Shown here: in pieces, positions 58,141 through 64,000 of the stretch
How the letters are laid out: every line of letters starts with the position of its first letter
Position numbering within the stretch: the first letter of the stretch is position 1
Assembly: GCA_022835595.1 (NCBI GenBank)
Contig: BQUP01000004.1
Coordinates: 1,612,001 to 1,676,000 of the forward strand
From: Cystobasidium ongulense
Lineage: Eukaryota; Basidiomycota; Cystobasidiomycetes; Cystobasidiales; Cystobasidiaceae
Reading direction: 5' to 3'
Length of the DNA: 64,000 bases
The notes under the pieces: generated by a model
What the model was told of the DNA's origin: nothing
Database searches by the model: none
Seen by the model: the letters and a program-made list of their open reading frames with translations, nothing else
Made by a program: the position numbers and the translations under genes

Positions 58141-59087
58141 GCTTCGTGGCTTATCACGCTTCTACCTAATCCACCTCAACTTGTCAGAGATTTCTAGCCT
58201 TTCTTCCCTTCTTTTGCATATTCTTCTTGGACTGCATGGCAGTCGGTGCCCTGGAGGCTCGCTCGCATACGCCTTCCGTATAGTCTTCCTGTAAAGCTAG
58301 TTTTTGGCTGCGCGTATCGATCTTCGCCTCACCCGCTTTCTTCAATTCCATACATCAGCTCGTTCTATTGTGATGTACTGTGTGCTGTGGACTGTGTTGT
58401 ACCCCGGATCCTAAACGATTGTCTAGATATAAGATCTGGCGAAGGGTACACTTGAACGGGGACCACGTGCGTCATGAACACATGGCTGAGAATCCTTTGA
58501 GACGCTTCCGTCGCTGTTCTAGTCTACATTGTCAAAGCTGGCAGGTCTATTCCTTCAGCCGACTCGCTTCATGGCTTTACTTGCAACACATGACAATACT
58601 AACGGGTTGCAAATCACTACAGTGCAAAGTTCTCGCAACAAAATGCGTGATACTCCACGCGCAAGACAAAGGCCAAGCAAAGTACACCCCGTTGCATCTA
58701 CGCATACCGGCAGGATCCTTGTATGATAGAATCAAAAGAATATCGTTTCAGTCCAGAGCTGGATTTGCCGACACAAGGGAGAGACTAGTACATGCATCGT
58801 GCCAAAAGAAGGACGCAAACGACGACTATAAGGCTCAATACCAAAATAGGCTAGTCTCCATTTCAAAAGCTATACTATAATACCTTACTGCCAGGATCAT
58901 CTTTGAGAGCGGACGCGGAATTTATTTGAAGAAGGGAAACAGGGGAGTTTTTGAAAAAATAGTGGGAAAATAATCAAGTGCAGAAAAAAGTGAGTCGCGA
59001 GGTTGATTGTTTTGAAGAGACTTTGAAGAGACAGACAGTTGCTACGGCTAGATTCTTGACCACTAAGCTAAATAGAAGAATAGCACT
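58141..59087. other. Convergent 3' region between orphan gene and RRM gene
   Basis: Almost 950 bp between two converging stops. A 166-codon plus frame at 58380-58880 overlaps it but has no family likeness and no start context. The right part, 58900-59060, is A/G-rich and is likely the 3' untranslated region of the RRM gene. Confidence 0.4.
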
Positions 59088-61481
59088 TTAGTATCCAGTG
59101 GAGCCATAGCTGGCACCAGTGTTTTGCTGGTTGCCGCCTGGCTGTTGGCTAGGGAAAGAGCTTCCGGATTGAGGGTAGCTGCCAGTGGAGGCTTGTGGGA
59201 AGGAGCTGCCCGATTGGGGATAGCCACCGCTTGCGGGAGCGCCGCCCTGTGGCTGCTGTCCGTAGGGTTGCTGACCGTAGCTCTGCTGGCCCTGGTAGCT
59301 GCCGAAGGAACCACCCTGAGCACCTGCTTGCGAAGAACATCGTTTCAGTCAGTAAGAACCAAACACCTGAGTTGAAGCTTACCGCCGTAATAATTACCAG
59401 GAGCTCCAGCACCACCTGAAGAGGCAGCGTTGTATCCGGACTGTCCGTAGTCTAGACAAGTCATTGTGGTAAGTCTTTACTCATGGGTTTCAGTAAACCA
59501 AATGCGCTCACTGTTGTATGAAGGGTAACCACCTGAAGCAGCAGAGTCCTGGCCATAACCTGAAGCCTGTCCGCCGTAGTTGCCAGAGGAGTAGCCGCCT
59601 CCTCCAGCGTTGTAACCGCCAGAGAAGCCGCCAGCATTGTAACCGCCTCCTCCGTATCCGCCTAACGGTTGCTACTAGGTTAGGCGACCATGAAAGCAGT
59701 GACTGATCTCATTGCAAGACTCACCCTGGGCGCCACCGTAGCCTAGAATAAGGTAAAATCAGAATTTGTACCTGGTAAATTTACGAGAAGAAGCAGCTTA
59801 CCACCACCACCACCGCCTCCGCGGGAGTAGCCACCACCACCACCTCCGCCGCCGCCTTGACGATTCTCAGAGATGCTGCGGTAACTTAAAGTATCAATTG
59901 CCCGTTTTTGTTGACAAAGCACAGTCGATTATCCGACGACAAGCGGAAATAGCGAGCGCGAGCGATTGAGCACGATGAATAAGACGAGAGGAACGAAACA
60001 ATGTAATGCGCGGTCGATTGAAAAAGGAAGAGTGAAAGAAAATAACGAGGGAAATAACGGTCAGAAAAGAAATGTAGAAAGAAAGAATGAAGCCAAGAGG
60101 TCGAGTGCCACTCGAAGAGAAATGGAAAGAGGAGGGAAGTATTTGAAAGGAGTGGCACCTCCAGGCTTCATTTGAAGGGAGGGAAGAGTGATGCTCGCGC
60201 AAGCGAAGGCGAAAAGGTGAATAAGGAAGGTATGAGGGATGCAGAAGAAGGCATGGAAGGAAGGCGGGCTCAAAGGAAAGTCAAAGAGGCCGTGCATCAC
60301 ATCGCTCGCGCTTTTGGAAAGGGTTCTCCTCGAGAGGCACAGACGCTTGAATTGTAACTCACTTGACTTTGATTCGTCGACCATCGAGATCGCTCTCGTT
60401 CATGGCAGCAATGGCAGCCTCGGCTTCGCTCTCGTCGGAAAAAGTAACAAATCCGAAACCCTGTGGTTGAAGTGAATGCATTTAGACTGCGCAATGACGC
60501 TTGATGGACATGAATATGAGAGCACGTACTCTTGATCGGCCGGTGTCTCGGTCACGTAGAACGACGGCCTGGGAACAAGATTGCTCAGAAGCCTGGTCCG
60601 AGCTGCTGAACATTATATAACAGCCACTGCTCACGTCTTGGATTTGGCCGAACGGTCCGAAAACTTGTCGGAGCTTGTCCTCGTCGGTTTCCCCTGATAA
60701 GTGAAAGAGAAGGCAGAAGATTGTAGGACACATCAGATCGTGGGGAGAAGCAGAGCTGTAAGCATACGATCTATTGATAGGACAGCTCAGAAGAAGCTTT
60801 TGAACACTTAAGACACACATTTCAGGTTTCCGACCTATGCCAAGACGAACGGAACGCAGGCATTGAATGAAGGCCAAGGGGAATGCGGTGAAACGGCAGG
60901 CGTGCAGTCGATGAGCATTGGAATGACGAGCCAAAGGCCAAACGGAGAGAGTAGCCAGAAAGAACCGGAAATGGGAGCGTTGATGGCGAAAGCGGGATAA
61001 GGTGCGAATGCCGAGCGGAATTGAATCGAAGCATGCAGAACGAAGGCGAATGAAGAACGAAGAGAGAGAGAGAGAGAGAAGAGTGTAAAGAAGACGAGAA
61101 GCACAAGAGTCAGAAAAGCGTTCAAGAAGCACGAAAGGACCCGCCAGTAGATATCAGGTGACAATTGAGAGCCCGAGGCCGCAGCTGGGGGTTCGTTCTG
61201 GCTTGCGCTGTCCAGCGTGCAGAGTGACCACTACGGACGACGACGAAAACGACGGTATCTTTGCAGCTCTCGACCAAGCACCCTAGATGCACACGCAAGA
61301 GTAGTCTCGGTCGCCTCCACTGGATGCAGTGCCCTCCTGCGCCTCTGGCCTTCCAATGTCCTGCTGATGCTGCTTTGCTCGCGGTTGCGACGAGTTGGCT
61401 CACGTAGATCTTTGCGGATGCTGCTGCGCCGCCGCCAGCGTTGCCTGCGGCAGGAGAGAGCGGGTTCGATGTCATAGACAT
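59088..61481 (-). CDS. Glycine-rich RNA-binding protein with one RRM
   Basis: RNA-binding protein of the GRP/CIRBP type: one N-terminal RRM and a Gly/Tyr/Gln/Ser-rich tail, about 260 residues. Exons from the 5' side are 61481-61404, 60834-60819 (16 nt), 60693-60635, 60568-60530, 60460-60363, 59884-59802 and several small tail exons. The RRM reads [20 protein letters not shown] (RNP2, completed only by the microexon), [40 protein letters not shown] (RNP1) and [13 protein letters not shown]. The tail has [28 protein letters not shown], then repeated [13 protein letters not shown] and YPQSGSSFP. Two introns are long for this locus (569 and 478 nt). Such proteins respond to cold or stress and often control their own splicing; this is inference here. 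Confidence 0.92.
60819..60834 (-). other. 16-nt microexon completing RNP2
   Basis: The stretch codes VGNLK plus the first base of Trp. It is bounded by an upstream AG and a downstream GTGTGT donor. It joins phase 0 after ...AKIY and phase 1 before GG-GAA-ACC, restoring KIYVGNLKWETDE. Without it the RRM loses its RNP2 core. Confidence 0.8.
61061..61079 (+). repeat. AG dinucleotide run in intron 1 of the RRM gene
   Basis: About nine to ten AG units on the plus strand (CT on the transcribed sense strand), inside the 569-nt first intron. A polypyrimidine tract of this kind could bind splicing factors; otherwise a simple microsatellite. Confidence 0.8.
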
Positions 61482-62619
61482 TGTTGATAGAGTGCTGTAC
61501 GTGGTCTAGTTGGGTTGCTGCTTTGTTGCAGTGTGCGTTGTTGGAGCAGAGCAAAGCAAGCTCTTCATGCTGCCGCGCGGCTTTCAAGAGGCGCATCGAG
61601 AAGGCCAGCTCGCAACGCAGCTCCAACGAGGTGGTGAGAGCAGGGGCAGTCAGTGTATGAGTGTGTGCGTGTGTGCGCGATTGTGAATTAGCATAAGTCG
61701 CTGGATCCGCTGATGCAAGCAGGCCTTGTTCGGCCTCGTCTGACAAATGCCAGCGCGGCCACTCATCAATGGAAGTAGTATTCGCTATGATGCGATGTGC
61801 TGCTGCTAGGACCATGCACTGCAAATACTACAAAAACTTCTACATGTCTGCAACCGTCTGCGCATTGAGCCTGCACGCCGGCCTTACTGTACTGGATTGC
61901 TCTCAAGTTCAGTTCATCAGTCTCGTATAGTACATCCCTTCCCACCAATAATACTAGGATTCATGATTTATGGTTCGAGCCTGGTGGACGAGATCTCTTC
62001 AAAAGTGTCCATCTCGACAAAGCAGGGTCAATGTTCCGCTGGCCCAAAGCTTCCAGCGTCGCCATCGATATGAGTGCCAGTATAGTGTGGTGTAGCTGAC
62101 GTCAGAGTGAAGTGGTTCACAGGGGTCGATATGCGGAGTATATCTGGATTTCGCTGGGAATACTTCTACGCCTGACCATCCATCCTAACTCAGCCTGTTT
62201 GTCTTGCTCTGATTCTACACTCGTCAGGAATTGCGTTTACGAAACTGAGCCTTTATAGTTGTCAGGTGTCAGTCTCGAGTGGGTGCACTAGCGTGTCTTC
62301 CGTTATCGTCATGTTCTTTGAAGTGTCACCTCATGTCGGCCATATACCATAGCATATATCTCATATTGTATCTGTGTTGTGGCGAACGAACGGCAGGAAT
62401 AACCATGACGAGTAAGGAAGAAAGGTCGATTCTCGTGTATCAGAATTATGCAGCTCTAAGTTTTGGAATCTTGGACTGTGCTGATCCGTTTCGAGGCTCG
62501 ACCTGCATGTATCGATGGGGAAGAGAAGCAGGATTCACTTGCTCGACCTGTACACGTCTGACTGAACTGTCTGTTGGCTCTTGCCCAATCAACCACACGA
62601 GACAAGCTGTACAGGTACA
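61482..62619. other. Divergent intergenic region between RRM gene and syntaxin gene
   Basis: About 1.1 kb holding the promoters of two divergent genes. A GTGTGTGCG-like run occurs near 61660-61680. A 141-codon plus frame at 62279-62704 runs into the syntaxin first exon in another frame and is not supported. The sequence at 61972 resembles a tRNA B box, but no cloverleaf can be folded around it. Confidence 0.4.
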
Positions 62620-63937
62620 ATGTAAGTATCGTATTAAAGAGTCGCGATTAAGTCTACCGTCTGATAAACCAGGTATCTCAATACAGGTCCTTCAGCGACC
62701 TTGAGCGCGGTCTCGGTTCAGGGCGTGGCGGCAGCTCCAGGCGGGATGCTGGGAACGATGTCGCATTGTCGACCGGAGGTGAGTCTGCGCCTTCGATTCA
62801 CTTCGTGACTGTCATTTCTTTGACATAGCTGAACCCTGCCAACTGCCTCTGTGTGTGATGGAACAGAAGACAAGCAGTTTACAGCGCTCGCAGACAGGAT
62901 AGCACTGCAGATATTCCGGATTAATAGCAACGTGACGGGCATACAGAAGCTGGTAGACACACTGGGTACCAAGCGCGATAACCCGGAGCTTCGCACAAGG
63001 CTGTAAGCTGGCCTCTGACAGGCCCCATTCAGCGATAACGTGTAGCGGGCACGTGTGGCTAAGTATTGCGCAATTGCTCTACACTCTCGCACAACAGACA
63101 CAATTTGACAGAGGCTACCAAGGATCTCGTCAAGAGCAGCACAGATGATGTGAAGAACTTGGCTGTTTACGACATATACGGCGAGGTGCGTTTCCAGCAG
63201 TCTGCTCCTTGCAAGTGCGCTTGCACAAGTAGATCTAACGCACGCGAATACGACATATAGGACATTGGCGCCTCCCAACGCAAGCAGAAGCAAGCAAAGA
63301 TATCGAGAGATTTTCAAAGTGCTGTTCTAGCCTACCAAACAGCTGCGAAAGCTTCGGCAGATAAACAACGTCAGCATGTCGAAAGGGCGAGAGCAGCCAT
63401 AGACCAGCATGAATCGCCTTATAATCAGGAAGGAGGAGACAATCCGGCCCTAATAGGCTCCCAAGGGCAGCAGCAGCAGCAGCAGTTACAACGACAGACT
63501 GACCTCATACCCGATTCCGAATTGGAATATCAAGAGCAAGTCATACAGGAACGTGAAGGCGAGATCCGTGAGATTGAAGCTGGTATCGTGGAACTGAATG
63601 AGATCTTCCGAGATCTCGGTACAATCGTCACTGAACAACAGAGCATGCTAGGTAAGATACTTTTTTCAGTCCCTGGTTCTGTCCGCTAATTGCAGACCTT
63701 CTTTGGCAGACAATATCGAGTCCAACGTAATCTCTGTTGCTAACGACACTCAAGGGGCAAGCGAAGAACTTACATCGGCTCACGACTATCAGCGCAAGGC
63801 TGGTCGAAGAGCTTTGTGCTTGCTTCTTATCTTCATAGTTGTATTAGCCATCGTGCTCATCGCGGTAAGCACAACGCACTAGGCTAAATTTATCGGCCGC
63901 AATACTGATTCATCCCGTATCTCAGATTCTCTCCTAA
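62620..63937 (+). CDS. PEP12: Endosomal Qa-SNARE, Pep12/syntaxin-7-like
   Basis: Tail-anchored syntaxin for fusion at late endosome/vacuole. Exons: 62620-62621 (AT only), 62687-62778, 62867-63002, 63098-63185, 63261-63651, 63710-63864 and 63926-63937, giving 291 residues. The start codon is AT|G across intron 62622-62686, which yields MSFSDLERGLGSGRGGSSRR, the usual opening of this family. An Habc-like helical region follows (FTALADRIALQIFRINSNVT, IQKLVDTLGTKRDNPELR, HNLTEATKDLVKSSTDDVKN). A hexaglutamine run lies in the linker. The SNARE helix spans QEREGEIREIEAGIVELNEI through VTEQQSMLDNIESNVISVAN, with the zero-layer Gln in the EQQ segment. The membrane anchor is ALCLLLIFIVVLAIVLIAIL, followed by a single Ser. 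Tlg2-type is less likely given the absence of a long lumenal tail. Confidence 0.92.
63468..63485 (+). repeat. (CAG)6 trinucleotide repeat
   Basis: Six perfect CAG units in exon 5 of the syntaxin gene, coding a hexaglutamine run in the linker between the Habc region and the SNARE helix. Likely length-variable between strains. Confidence 0.9.
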
Positions 63938-64000
63938 TCTCATGTGCGATTTCGCCATGCCGCTTGTATGATAGTGTAACCTGAGCAGACCATATACACC

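Noticed and set aside
58380-58880. 166-codon plus-strand frame after the orphan gene
   Set aside because: No recognisable domain, poor start context, and lies in a convergent 3' region. Could be re-opened if a transcript is found.
60482-61132. 216-codon minus-strand frame across the RRM gene
   Set aside because: It reads through introns and one RRM exon in the wrong phase; the spliced RRM model explains the conserved residues better.
61966-61990. Sequence resembling a tRNA B box (GGTTCGAGCC)
   Set aside because: No A box at the proper distance and no cloverleaf arms can be paired around it.
62279-62704. 141-codon plus-strand frame ending at the syntaxin gene
   Set aside because: Its frame does not lead into SFSDLERG, it has no family likeness, and the split-ATG model is simpler.

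Overview
The window is ordinary-looking nuclear chromosome of a fungus, most likely a basidiomycete. Fungus-restricted families fix the kingdom: Pho88/Snd3, a Vps3844-type membrane protein, a DUF1765 giant and an Ams2/Spt21-type histone-gene regulator. Nearly every gene is cut by several introns of about 50-90 nt with GTRNGY donors, CTGAC/CTAAC-like branch sites and YAG acceptors, and regulatory proteins carry long Ser/Pro/Ala-rich disordered arms. I call 26 protein genes, of which 24 can be tied to a known family, one is an unrecognised single-exon gene and one is a doubtful micro-gene. I found no complete transposon, no virus-like element, no rRNA and no convincing tRNA.

Layout. 0-9 kb: a Dap1/MAPR haem protein (+), then a ~7.6 kb minus-strand DUF1765 gene of about 2,330 residues. 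9-21 kb: NSA2 (+), then four minus-strand genes, namely an intracellular GH13 alpha-amylase, PHO88/SND3, an Ams2/Spt21-like regulator with S-phase promoter boxes, and ribosomal protein uS2 (RPS0). 21.1-24.5 kb: a 3.4 kb gene-poor stretch. 24.5-34.7 kb: a citrate-type mitochondrial carrier (-) head-to-head with a Vps3844 protein (+), an alpha-arrestin (+), U2AF35 (-) and sulfide:quinone oxidoreductase (-). 35-43.2 kb: AIP1, a MAT2B/RmlD-like reductase and a class I cyclic-nucleotide phosphodiesterase, all on minus. 43.2-45.8 kb: a second gene-poor, AT-rich stretch. 45.8-56.5 kb: a GPI-type fasciclin protein, a DUF202 membrane protein and a CUZ1-like AN1 zinc finger (-); a FAR-17a/AIG1 protein (+); a triple-KH RNA-binding protein (-); and ATP23 (-) head-to-head with MIC19 (+). 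57-64 kb: an orphan Ser-rich protein (+), a glycine-rich RRM protein (-) with a 16-nt microexon and two long introns, and a Pep12-like Qa-SNARE (+) whose ATG appears to be split by an intron.

The genes are mostly housekeeping and do not form a pathway cluster. The clearest links between neighbours are the shared 186-bp promoter of ATP23 and MIC19 (both mitochondrial intermembrane-space/inner-membrane proteins), the CACGTG sites upstream of the sulfide oxidase gene, and the SCB/MCB boxes upstream of the histone-gene regulator. I see no evidence of an undescribed multi-gene system; the items most worth checking are gene-structure oddities (split start codon, microexon, a one-base frame break in DUF1765) and promoter motifs. 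Exon borders were read by eye from splice consensus and family similarity, not computed.
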